Shown here: piece by piece, positions 51,474 through 59,042 of the stretch
How the letters are laid out: each line of letters starts with the position of its first letter
Numbering within the stretch: the stretch's first letter is position 1
NCBI GenBank assembly: GCA_018676855.1
Contig: JABHDY010000003.1
Coordinates: 212,136 to 276,135 of the forward strand
Reading direction: 5' to 3'
Length of the DNA stretch: 64,000 bases
Source of the DNA: Candidatus Woesearchaeota archaeon
GTDB taxonomy: Archaea; Nanobdellota; Nanobdellia; Woesearchaeales; GW2011-AR9
Notes under the pieces: model-generated
Told to the model about the DNA's origin: nothing
The model's input: the letters and a program-made list of their open reading frames with translations, nothing else
Database searches by the model: none
Made by a program: the position numbers and the translations under genes

Positions 51474-52967
51474 TCATTTCTTGACAAGTTTTATCAAATT
51501 ATTTATTTCTTGAATGTTAAACGCTTTTATAATAGAAAGAATTATGAGATATAATATACTACTGATACAAATTGATACAAGTGCACCGAGCCATCCTATA
51601 AGAATGGTTGACGAGAGTATAAGCAGTATAGCCGTAAAGACAAATCCTGCTCCCACAATTTTCATCCATATTTTCCATGGCGATGGCATTGCAATAAATT
51701 TTGTAACATAGTTAGTTGATAATATCAACATACATCCATAACTTATTGCAGTAGAAAGAGCTGCCCCAACAATGCCAAGTGCAGGAATTAACAGAATGTT
51801 AAGAATAATGTTAATAGCCGCAGCAAAAAGTACAATTTTCATAACAATTGCCGGTTTACCAATAGCAGTAATGATTGCATGATTATTTGCAGCAATAACA
51901 TATCCAAGAACGCCCACCAAAATAATTCTGAATGCAAGAATTCCTGAAAGATATTCAGGTCCGAACAAAGTTTCAATAAACAATGGTGCAAAAACAAATA
52001 TTGAAATGATTAATGGAAGTGTAATCATAAATGTATATTTGTACAATAACTGTACTCCTGCAAAAAGTCGTTTATGATCTTTACGTGCCCACAATTCAGA
52101 TACCATTGGTAAAAGAATTTTAGAATTTGCCTTTGCAAAGAAAAGGAATAGAAGTGCTGTTGGAAGAACAACGTTGTACACACCTACCTTCTCTAACGAC
52201 ACAAAATATGTTAAAATTAAAACGTCCAACCACGCAATAACTTTATTTCCGACACCGGTAAAGATAACGGGAGCCGAAAAAGTAAAAAGTTCTTTAATTG
52301 CAATTTTGAGATCTGTTATTTTAGCTTTCCAGATGTCTGTAAACTGAACAACTTTAATCATAAGTACAAGAAAAGCTGTCGTACTTCCAATAACGAATGC
52401 AATGGCTGCAGATAGAATTCCATATCCTAAACTGTACAGAATGAAAAAACTTACAATTGTCATTCCTAACCTAATCAGTTCTTCTGACCCGTACCATTTA
52501 ACTTTTTGAAATCCTTGCAATATACTATACGCAACATTACATAATAAAGAAACAAAAACGTAGATGGCAAAGAGTATAAGTAACGTTGCTGCTCGTGGAT
52601 CTTTGAAATAATTGTCTGCTAAATATGATGAAGATAGTATGAAGAAAACAATAAGGATTGTTGATGATATTAATTGAAACACAAATGATGCTACAATAAG
52701 CGTTTTTATCTTAGAATAATTCTTTTCAACTGCATAATGTGCAATAAATTTTACAAGGCCACTTCGTAACCCAAAATCTCTAAATAAGAGAAGAAACATC
52801 ATAAATGCTAGAACTGCGTAGAACAAACCAAAATCTGTTGGAGAAAGTTTTCGTGCAAGAACTACTCGTAAGATGTATGCCAGTAATGACGTAATGGCCA
52901 TAAGTATGGCAACAATTCCTACACCCTTGACAGCTTTTCGCGTATAATTCGTATGAGGAAGTTTCAT
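51474..52967 (-). CDS. Polysaccharide flippase, Wzx/RfbX (MATE-like) family
   Basis: The product is 497 aa with about 14 hydrophobic helices. It begins KGVGIVAILMAITSLLAYILRVVLARKLSPTDFGLFYAVLAF, the typical opening of polysaccharide_synt exporters, and has KAIVGVGNK-like and FGPEYLSGILAFRIILVG segments. It should flip lipid-linked oligosaccharide across the membrane for AglB or surface polymer assembly. Confidence 0.9.
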   Translation of the reverse strand: MKLPHTNYTRKAVKGVGIVAILMAITSLLAYILRVVLARKLSPTDFGLFYAVLAFMMFLLLFRDFGLRSGLVKFIAHYAVEKNYSKIKTLIVASFVFQLISSTILIVFFILSSSYLADNYFKDPRAATLLILFAIYVFVSLLCNVAYSILQGFQKVKWYGSEELIRLGMTIVSFFILYSLGYGILSAAIAFVIGSTTAFLVLMIKVVQFTDIWKAKITDLKIAIKELFTFSAPVIFTGVGNKVIAWLDVLILTYFVSLEKVGVYNVVLPTALLFLFFAKANSKILLPMVSELWARKDHKRLFAGVQLLYKYTFMITLPLIISIFVFAPLFIETLFGPEYLSGILAFRIILVGVLGYVIAANNHAIITAIGKPAIVMKIVLFAAAINIILNILLIPALGIVGAALSTAISYGCMLILSTNYVTKFIAMPSPWKIWMKIVGAGFVFTAILLILSSTILIGWLGALVSICISSILYLIILSIIKAFNIQEINNLIKLVKK

Positions 52968-53085
52968 TTATGAATATAAAAATGGAAGAAGTATGTTTTT
53001 AAATATGATGAGTTATGGTTCTAGTGATACCGTATTATACTCTTAATCCATAAACTATTTAAACCACTTTTTTTCTTAGTTTCAG

Positions 53086-54081
53086 ATGGACGAAAAGAAA
53101 GTGTTAAACTTGTACCGGCCAGATCATTTCGGTAATGAGATTATTCTTGCTGATGGTACAGCAAGAGCAGGAAAGTCTAAACTTCACCAATTATTGTCAG
53201 GATTTGAAGGGGTAGAATTACCTTCCCTAGAATTACTGCCTGAGAGATTATCATTCTTTTACTATCACAACCTTATTGATAAGAAAGCTGCAATTGCATT
53301 GTTAAAAACAGCATTACAATTCCGTTTGTTTTATAACATGCAAGCACGAAACGTCAATTTTAAACCTGGCGATTATTCGGGCGTCTTCGGAAACGCCAAT
53401 TGGATAAAATATATCAAACGTCTTTTCCTTAAAGATTCGTCCGTTGCCATGGAAAATCTGCACAAGGAAAGAGCAATACTTCAATTGATGGTACATGATA
53501 CTCTTGGATATCCAAACTTATTCTTTGATGCGTACGGTGATAAAGTATACTGGTTAGAAATGGTATGTCATCCAATAGATTTAATCAATTCTAAGTATAG
53601 AAAGAAACATGATTTAAGGGAAGACAGTTCTTCTTCATACACGTTAACATTGAAAGAGGGAGAGAATATTGTTCCTTGGTGGCACATTTATGATAAAGAT
53701 GGAGAGTATTTGAAGTTGTCACACATGGACAGAGTTATCTGGTCAACATACCACCGTCTGAAACATATCATGGAAGAATATAATAAATTGTCTGATTCAC
53801 AAAAGAAACAAATATTATGGATTCCGCTTGAAAAAATGATGATCGATCCTTGGACGTATATTGCAAAGATTGAAAAGTTGATAAAGCGTAAACCTGCAAA
53901 ATATATGAAAAAGAATCTTAAGAGATATAATTTTCCTGATACGATGGAACGTATTCTAGAAAGTAGGAAGAAAAAAGAAGAGTTGATCAGAAGTAAAGCA
54001 TCGCCAAAATATATTGCTCTTATGGAAAAAATGGTTACAGAGTACGAAACAACTGATTGGCACGCACTGAATCCATTATAA
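53086..54081 (+). CDS. Sulfotransferase-like P-loop protein (paralogue)
   Basis: The product is 331 aa. It is homologous along its length to the 39.3-kb protein: IILADGTARAGKSKLHQLL (P-loop), VYWLEMVCHPIDLINSKYR (counterpart of R-HPID, but Arg is Cys here), and a C terminus LIRSKASPKYIALMEKMVTEYE. Loss of that Arg may weaken PAPS binding or indicate a different donor. A TATTTAAA box centred 26.5 nt before ATG predicts a leaderless mRNA. Confidence 0.62.
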   Translation: MDEKKVLNLYRPDHFGNEIILADGTARAGKSKLHQLLSGFEGVELPSLELLPERLSFFYYHNLIDKKAAIALLKTALQFRLFYNMQARNVNFKPGDYSGVFGNANWIKYIKRLFLKDSSVAMENLHKERAILQLMVHDTLGYPNLFFDAYGDKVYWLEMVCHPIDLINSKYRKKHDLREDSSSSYTLTLKEGENIVPWWHIYDKDGEYLKLSHMDRVIWSTYHRLKHIMEEYNKLSDSQKKQILWIPLEKMMIDPWTYIAKIEKLIKRKPAKYMKKNLKRYNFPDTMERILESRKKKEELIRSKASPKYIALMEKMVTEYETTDWHALNPL

Positions 54082-54084
54082 GTC

Positions 54085-54210
54085 ATTTCTTGAATAACCT
54101 GATTATGTATACTAGCGCCCTGACCTCAGTCGAGGCACATGAGGTGAATCGCAGATAAAACTCATAATCGTGCCGTGCCCAAGTATACAAATCTTTTCTA
54201 TTCAAGAAAT
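54085..54210. repeat. Nested inverted repeats filling a convergent intergenic spacer
   Basis: Outer arms ATTTCTTGAATA (54085-54096) and TATTCAAGAAAT (54199-54210) are perfect 12-bp inverted repeats. Inner arms TGTATACT (54106-54113) and AGTATACA (54182-54189) are perfect 8-bp inverted repeats. The outer arms fill almost exactly the gap between the two stop codons. Confidence 0.8.
54106..54190 (+). ncRNA. Candidate structured RNA of unknown class
   Basis: Between the inner arms lies a markedly GC-rich core in an AT-rich region. It can form GGCAC+ATGAG (54134-54143) with CTCAT+GTGCC (54161-54174, 4-nt bulge), or alternatively ACCTCA (54123-54128) with TGAGGT (54140-54145). The two helices exclude each other. 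ATTATAAG at 54076-54083 would place a start near 54105. I could not match it to SRP, RNase P, C/D, H/ACA or known small ribozymes. Strand is a guess from the TATA-like element. Confidence 0.45.
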
Positions 54211-55566
54211 TTATTTCTTCATTGTATCTACTTGATATTTAAGATATTCTTTAACACTACGCGCTTCATACATATAATTAATTATCTCGTCAATCTCTTG
54301 ATCAATCTCTTGAATAAAACCTTCATTATGAGCAATCTCTTCCTGAACAGAAACATCTTCAATATAATGTTGAACATCAACAGGTGCGCCCTTTTCTAAC
54401 TTGTTTAATGGAAGGTCCATATCATCGATTTTACGGAAGGGAAAGAAATGTCTGGTTGTCCTTGGAGAAAAGATATTGCCCGTTAAACCACGTTCAACAA
54501 CTTCAGATTTTGAAATGTTCGTTTTATCAATTATTAAATGTCTGTGCATTAATCGTGTTCCTACCCGAATATTTTCATTATTATAATCAACGTACTGAAC
54601 GGGAACGGTTTTATATCCATGCATTAAAAAGAAAATGTATCGATGACTACCATCTAATACAATTCCAGTATTTTTATCAACAAGAAGTGGTGCTTTAACA
54701 AATCCATCTTTTAATAGAAGGTTGTTTAAATTGTTAAGATGGTTCGGAAATACTTTTTCTAACGGTTTAATTGTGTTTATAGAAACAATTTCGTACTTGC
54801 TAGATGTTGTTTCTAGTTGTTTAATTGGTTTATCTGTAAATAATTCATTTGCTTTGTGTAAATCGTTATGATCATCAATTTCAAACCATTTCATACCATG
54901 AACGGGACATACAAACAACGGTGTTGAACCGTTGATATGTTCTGCAATGACAAGATCGTAGTACACATTTGTGTTTCCTTTCTGTACTTCAATGTCTAAC
55001 CATTGAGAGAATTGTTTACCAAATTCTGCCGTTATCTTTAAAATTCCTACAGATTTATGATAATTGTCATTATATTCTGTGAGTGGCTCTCTGACAATTT
55101 GTATTTTTTGTACATGATGTCCGTCTCCCGTTGTTAACATACACCCTTCTTTAAATAAACTAAACCTGTCACCTGCCCAATACGAAAGGGTATGATTCGT
55201 ATTCATGATTCGTGTAAGAACGTTTTTGTCAAAGAACGAATCTCCTTCAATTAAGAGTGAACCTTGTTCTAAATGATCTCGTACTAACCATAACGAATAC
55301 ATGTTATTCGTTGTTGCATACTCTTTACTTTCAATATATGTGATGTTCATATTTTTGTATGATGTTCCAATGGTGTTTTGTATTACATTTGCAAGATGAC
55401 CAACAACAAGGACAACATCTTTGATACCTTCATCTGCTAAGTGATTAAGTGTATTGATAAGAATCGGTGTACCGTTAACTTCAACCAAACATTTTGGGAT
55501 AGTATCCGTAATTGGTTTTAACCTATTACCAAGTCCCGCAACTAAAAGTATTGCTTTCTGTATCAT
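54211..55566 (-). CDS. LicC-like nucleotidyltransferase fused to a SerK/ParB-like domain
   Basis: The product is 451 aa. Residues 1-240 are an NTP-transferase (LVAGLGNRLKPITDTIPKCLVEVNG, TNNMYSLWLV, EGDSFFDKN) most like phosphocholine/phosphoethanolamine cytidylyltransferases. Residues about 255-370 resemble the ParB/Srx fold of archaeal serine kinase SerK (VKAPLLVDKNTGIVLDGSHRYIFFLMHGYKTVPVQYVD; DGxHR core). The C-terminal 80 aa are charged and helical. The protein could phosphorylate an amino acid such as serine and attach CMP to a phospho-amino-alcohol. ATGA overlap with the PLP gene links them. Confidence 0.75.
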   Translation of the reverse strand: MIQKAILLVAGLGNRLKPITDTIPKCLVEVNGTPILINTLNHLADEGIKDVVLVVGHLANVIQNTIGTSYKNMNITYIESKEYATTNNMYSLWLVRDHLEQGSLLIEGDSFFDKNVLTRIMNTNHTLSYWAGDRFSLFKEGCMLTTGDGHHVQKIQIVREPLTEYNDNYHKSVGILKITAEFGKQFSQWLDIEVQKGNTNVYYDLVIAEHINGSTPLFVCPVHGMKWFEIDDHNDLHKANELFTDKPIKQLETTSSKYEIVSINTIKPLEKVFPNHLNNLNNLLLKDGFVKAPLLVDKNTGIVLDGSHRYIFFLMHGYKTVPVQYVDYNNENIRVGTRLMHRHLIIDKTNISKSEVVERGLTGNIFSPRTTRHFFPFRKIDDMDLPLNKLEKGAPVDVQHYIEDVSVQEEIAHNEGFIQEIDQEIDEIINYMYEARSVKEYLKYQVDTMKK

Positions 55567-56498
55567 TGTAATAACTCTTTTAATCTTTCATAATTCTCAT
55601 TATACGCAACCCTGTAATAAGTTCCGTCCAAGCCCGTTTTATTATCACACGACTTAACATTAAAATGCGTTATTGGTTTGGTTGATTGTACCATGACAAA
55701 ATTAGCTTTCGTTGGAAAGACTTTGAGGTATGGAATCTGTTTTAGTAAATCAACCATTTTACGTGTTCCTTGTATGATACGTATTCGTGATTGTTCATAC
55801 TCTTCTTTATGATCTAACAGGAGGTCAATAAGAGCTTCCGTCACAGAATTAATGTTCCAAATAGGAATCTTTTTGACAAAATCGTTTATCAGATCTTCAT
55901 CTTCAGATGCAATATATCCTAACCTAATACCACAAATCCCATAATTTTTTCCTAAGCTTTTGATAAGTATGACGTTTGTTCCTTTTGGTAGTTCTGGAAT
56001 AGTTTCCGCGACAAAATCTATAAAACTAATATCAATTGCAAATTTAACATGTGGAAATTCGTTCACTAATTGTTGAATGTCATCTCTGTAAAGTCCAGTA
56101 GGATTATTAGGATTACAGAAACAAACAGTATCTACTTCATGCTGTTGTATTGCTTGTCTTATTTCATCTGTTGTTGCATTGTATGGTATAGGAACATGGT
56201 TTGATATTTCCCATTCGTTAAAATTAGGAACAGTTACTAACGCTTTTGTTGAATAGTTTTGTAATAGAATTCTAATAGCTTCACAACTACCGTTAACAGT
56301 TAGAAGTGGTATGGTAACATTTTCTAATCGTTTTACTTTTTCAGAGATAACTTTTTGGTTAGATGGATAGTATCTTATTAGATGAAGTAAATCATTTTTT
56401 AATTGGTTCATAATTTCGTCTGTTGGAAAGTACGGATTAATCATAAAATAGAAATTGTCTGAACTATCTTTCATTCTTGTTACGAGTTGTTTTTGCAT
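55563..56498 (-). CDS. PLP-dependent aminotransferase/decarboxylase, HisC/CobD-like
   Basis: The product is 311 aa from ATG 56498. TATATA centred near 56533 puts the transcript start near 56507, downstream of the track's ATG 56513, and AGGTAAT precedes M6. Fold-type I features are FCNPNNPTG near 140, a FAIDISFIDF Asp, and the Schiff-base Lys in IKSLGKNYGICGIRLGY. It is shorter than HisC and close in length to CobD, which decarboxylates phosphothreonine. Coupling to a SerK-like/LicC-like fusion suggests decarboxylation of phosphoserine or phosphothreonine (inference). Confidence 0.75.
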   Translation of the reverse strand: MQKQLVTRMKDSSDNFYFMINPYFPTDEIMNQLKNDLLHLIRYYPSNQKVISEKVKRLENVTIPLLTVNGSCEAIRILLQNYSTKALVTVPNFNEWEISNHVPIPYNATTDEIRQAIQQHEVDTVCFCNPNNPTGLYRDDIQQLVNEFPHVKFAIDISFIDFVAETIPELPKGTNVILIKSLGKNYGICGIRLGYIASEDEDLINDFVKKIPIWNINSVTEALIDLLLDHKEEYEQSRIRIIQGTRKMVDLLKQIPYLKVFPTKANFVMVQSTKPITHFNVKSCDNKTGLDGTYYRVAYNENYERLKELLQ

Positions 56499-56613
56499 AA
56501 GATTACCTACCATTGAATCATAATTGTTCGTATATAAAGGTTATTGACTTTGGTTCTATAGAAATATATATAAATCGATTAATCTTACTTAACTCATAAA
56601 TGAGGTGTTTATT

Positions 56614-57444
56614 ATGAAAAAAGTAATTATTTGTGGAGTTTTACTTGTTGCAGTTCTGTTTGTTATAGGTTGTGGAACAGGTAAGGCTATAGACTTTGGA
56701 GAAGATATGAAAGGACCATCTGAAGAAGATGTTATGGAAATGAAGAGTTATTTCCAATGTGGAAGTGTTTGTTCAGAGTTAGATAATAAAGAAATGTTTA
56801 TAGAATGTGTTGATGTTTGTGAAACTGAATTTGGTCATGATGATGAAATGGAAGGACCAAGAATGGAAGGACCAAGGGAAGAAGATACGTCAACAGATCC
56901 AAGTCAATTTTGTGATGAAAAAACACCATATTATGATGCTAAACTTAATGAATGTTACGGAGATCAAGAAACGTGCACAGATAGTGATGGTGGATTAATG
57001 AGAGAATTAAAAGGAGTTGTCAATGACGACCCAGCGTTAACTGATGAATGTGAAGGAACAACTGATGTAAGAGAATGGTACTGTGATGAGAATGGTTTGC
57101 CCCAAGATATGAGTCTTGCATGTGACAATGGTTGTGTAGATGGTGCGTGTTTAGTAGCAGCTCAATTAGAATGTAACTCTGTTTACCAAGATGAAGATCA
57201 ATTTTACATAGGAGAAACGTTATGGCAGTACAAAGGAGCAGATAACCGGTTTAAGACTGACGGAATGGTTAAGTTCAAAAATTGGAACACAGGAGAAACT
57301 TTAGATCAGAGATTTTGGAGTTATTCTGATTTCAGCAACTTTAGTATAGCTATTTCGCCAGGTGTTTTTCCTTTTGAGGCCTTTATGAACGCCTCACCAA
57401 CAGATGTAGATGATTGGGCGATCATGTATACAACTTGTAATTAA
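56614..57444 (+). CDS. Cys-rich lipoprotein with DSDGG module
   Basis: The product is 276 aa from ATG 56614, 7 nt after GAGGTG; the track start at GTG 56605 overlaps this site. The signal ends in lipobox VIGC. Two Met/Glu-rich GP repeats (EMEGPRMEGPREE) follow. The middle CTDSDGG...CEG...EWYCDENG...CDNGCVDGACL is a disulfide-type module frequent in secreted proteins of Woesearchaeota and Pacearchaeota. A C-terminal domain of about 85 aa (WQYKGADNRFKTDGMVKFKNW) is unfamiliar. TATATATAAA lies about 40 nt upstream. Confidence 0.72.
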   Translation: MKKVIICGVLLVAVLFVIGCGTGKAIDFGEDMKGPSEEDVMEMKSYFQCGSVCSELDNKEMFIECVDVCETEFGHDDEMEGPRMEGPREEDTSTDPSQFCDEKTPYYDAKLNECYGDQETCTDSDGGLMRELKGVVNDDPALTDECEGTTDVREWYCDENGLPQDMSLACDNGCVDGACLVAAQLECNSVYQDEDQFYIGETLWQYKGADNRFKTDGMVKFKNWNTGETLDQRFWSYSDFSNFSIAISPGVFPFEAFMNASPTDVDDWAIMYTTCN

Positions 57445-57470
57445 TTTCTTTCTTTTCTTTTTTTCTTTTC
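57445..57470 (+). terminator. Poly-T type archaeal terminator
   Basis: A 26-nt run of T with scattered C directly after the lipoprotein stop, with no stem-loop, as expected for archaeal oligo-T termination. Confidence 0.5.
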
Positions 57471-57506
57471 ATAATCTTTAAATAGCACACATTTCTCAAA
57501 ACCAGC

Positions 57507-58295
57507 ATGGTTGAGTCTATCAAAGAATTACGCGTCATATGTCAGAAGAAAGCACAATTGTATAACAAGAAAGGAGAAAAGAATACGTCCGAACCAATAC
57601 AAGAATACATTTATGATAGGTTTCTAAGAGCAGTGTCAATATACATTACAAAAATAGTATTATACACACCCTTAACAAGTAACCAAGTGTCAGTCATATC
57701 AATGATCGTTGGATTGTTTGCTGGTTTCTTATTCAGTTTTGCTCATCCATTGTACTGGATAGCAGGTTTTGTAGGATTACAATTCTTTCATTTCTTAGAT
57801 GCAGTTGATGGTGAAGTTGCACGGTACAGAAAAGTTGCCAGTCCAATTGGCAAATATTTTGATTTGTTAGCACATGGTATTGTCATTGCAGCGTTTTATA
57901 CGGGGATGACGTTTGGAATATTTAAAGCCACACAACACAAACTAGTTTTCATAATAGGATTCGTTTGTTTAGCATCATTTTTGTTAACGTCATTATCCGT
58001 TGCACTCAGAAAGTTTTTATTTTATCAATATGCAATTGTTGAAAAGAAATATGATTTAATGAATAAATCGTCTAAAACTACGAACGTTCATTCTTTAAAG
58101 TATTTTGTACGAAGATTGTTTGGCTTTGACGGTTTTGCGTTCATTGTCCTATTCGTTACAATACTTGACATGATACTTACAAACACAATAAGTTTCAGAT
58201 ACCTATTCTTAATAATATCTGCTATAGCAGGACCTTTACTATTTATCAAAAGTATGTGGGACACAAGTAAGATGAAAAAACTATTTCTTTCGTAA
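57507..58295 (+). CDS. CDP-alcohol phosphotransferase, variant with His in the last motif position
   Basis: The product is 262 aa with about six membrane helices. The motif reads DAVDGEVARYRKVASPIGKYFDLLAH, matching D..DG..AR........G...D...D except that the final Asp is His. The family transfers phospho-alcohols from CDP-alcohols to a lipid or sugar. The preceding SerK/LicC/CobD-like genes could supply the CDP-alcohol. TCTTTAAATA about 27 nt upstream predicts a leaderless mRNA. It overlaps the convergent methyltransferase gene by 15 nt. Confidence 0.82.
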   Translation: MVESIKELRVICQKKAQLYNKKGEKNTSEPIQEYIYDRFLRAVSIYITKIVLYTPLTSNQVSVISMIVGLFAGFLFSFAHPLYWIAGFVGLQFFHFLDAVDGEVARYRKVASPIGKYFDLLAHGIVIAAFYTGMTFGIFKATQHKLVFIIGFVCLASFLLTSLSVALRKFLFYQYAIVEKKYDLMNKSSKTTNVHSLKYFVRRLFGFDGFAFIVLFVTILDMILTNTISFRYLFLIISAIAGPLLFIKSMWDTSKMKKLFLS

Positions 58296-59042
58296 CAATC
58301 CCAGATAATAATATTTTGGTAAGAACACATCTAAAAAGCTAACAAGCCAATAGGGAAGTTTAAACTTAAGTAACATTGGCAGCCTCAACACATTTATCAA
58401 CTTTTTAGATTCAACAAGTGTAAAGTCTGGAAATATTGTTTTAATAATTCTATCGTCAAACGTTGGCAATTTACGTTTTTTCCGTACACTACCATACACT
58501 AACCTATTACAAAAATTGATAAATGGTGAATTATAAAAATCAAAAAATAGTACGTACCCGCCACGTTTAACCTTTGAAGAAATGTTCTGTGCAATTTGTA
58601 CAACATCATCATGCGGAATAGCATTAAACAAATAGTTGCATAACACAACATCAAAATGGTTATCTTTGAACGGCATGTCGTACACATCTCCCTGGACAAA
58701 CGTAATGCCAGGATTGTACTGCTTTGCAACGGTAATCGAATCCTGAATAAAGTCCATACCGTACACTTCTAAAGAAGATTTCTTTACATATGCTAAACAG
58801 TTAGTAAAAAAGCCGTGATGGCAGCCAACATCTAAAATGGCAGATTTTTGTAATTGAACCTTATGCTTATTTAACAATTGTATAAATTCCTGTGCTCTTC
58901 GATAATCCCACCATAAACCGTGATGATTACGTTGTGAGAATTTGTTTGATACTGTTTGATCAAAATTGTCAGCACCAGAATTGTATCCTGTAGGATCATG
59001 AATGTACCGTTCTTTTCTCTTCTGACGTACAGAAACCATCAT
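58281..59042 (-). CDS. Class I SAM-dependent methyltransferase
   Basis: The product is 253 aa. Motif I ILDVGCHHGFFTNCLAY, GMDFIQDSITVAK, and FDVVLCNYLFNAIPHDDVVQIAQNISSKVKRGGYVLFFD. The C terminus has a hydrophobic hairpin (LPYWLVSFLDVFLPKYYYLGLL) that may touch the membrane, suggesting a lipid-linked acceptor (inference). ATGA overlap with the upstream GT-C gene couples translation. Confidence 0.85.
   Translation of the reverse strand: MMVSVRQKRKERYIHDPTGYNSGADNFDQTVSNKFSQRNHHGLWWDYRRAQEFIQLLNKHKVQLQKSAILDVGCHHGFFTNCLAYVKKSSLEVYGMDFIQDSITVAKQYNPGITFVQGDVYDMPFKDNHFDVVLCNYLFNAIPHDDVVQIAQNISSKVKRGGYVLFFDFYNSPFINFCNRLVYGSVRKKRKLPTFDDRIIKTIFPDFTLVESKKLINVLRLPMLLKFKLPYWLVSFLDVFLPKYYYLGLLRKK

Noticed and set aside
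54106-54190. Intergenic RNA as C/D or H/ACA guide, SRP RNA or twister/hammerhead ribozyme
   Set aside because: No C/D boxes in order, no ACA tail, too short for SRP RNA, and the conserved ribozyme cores are absent.
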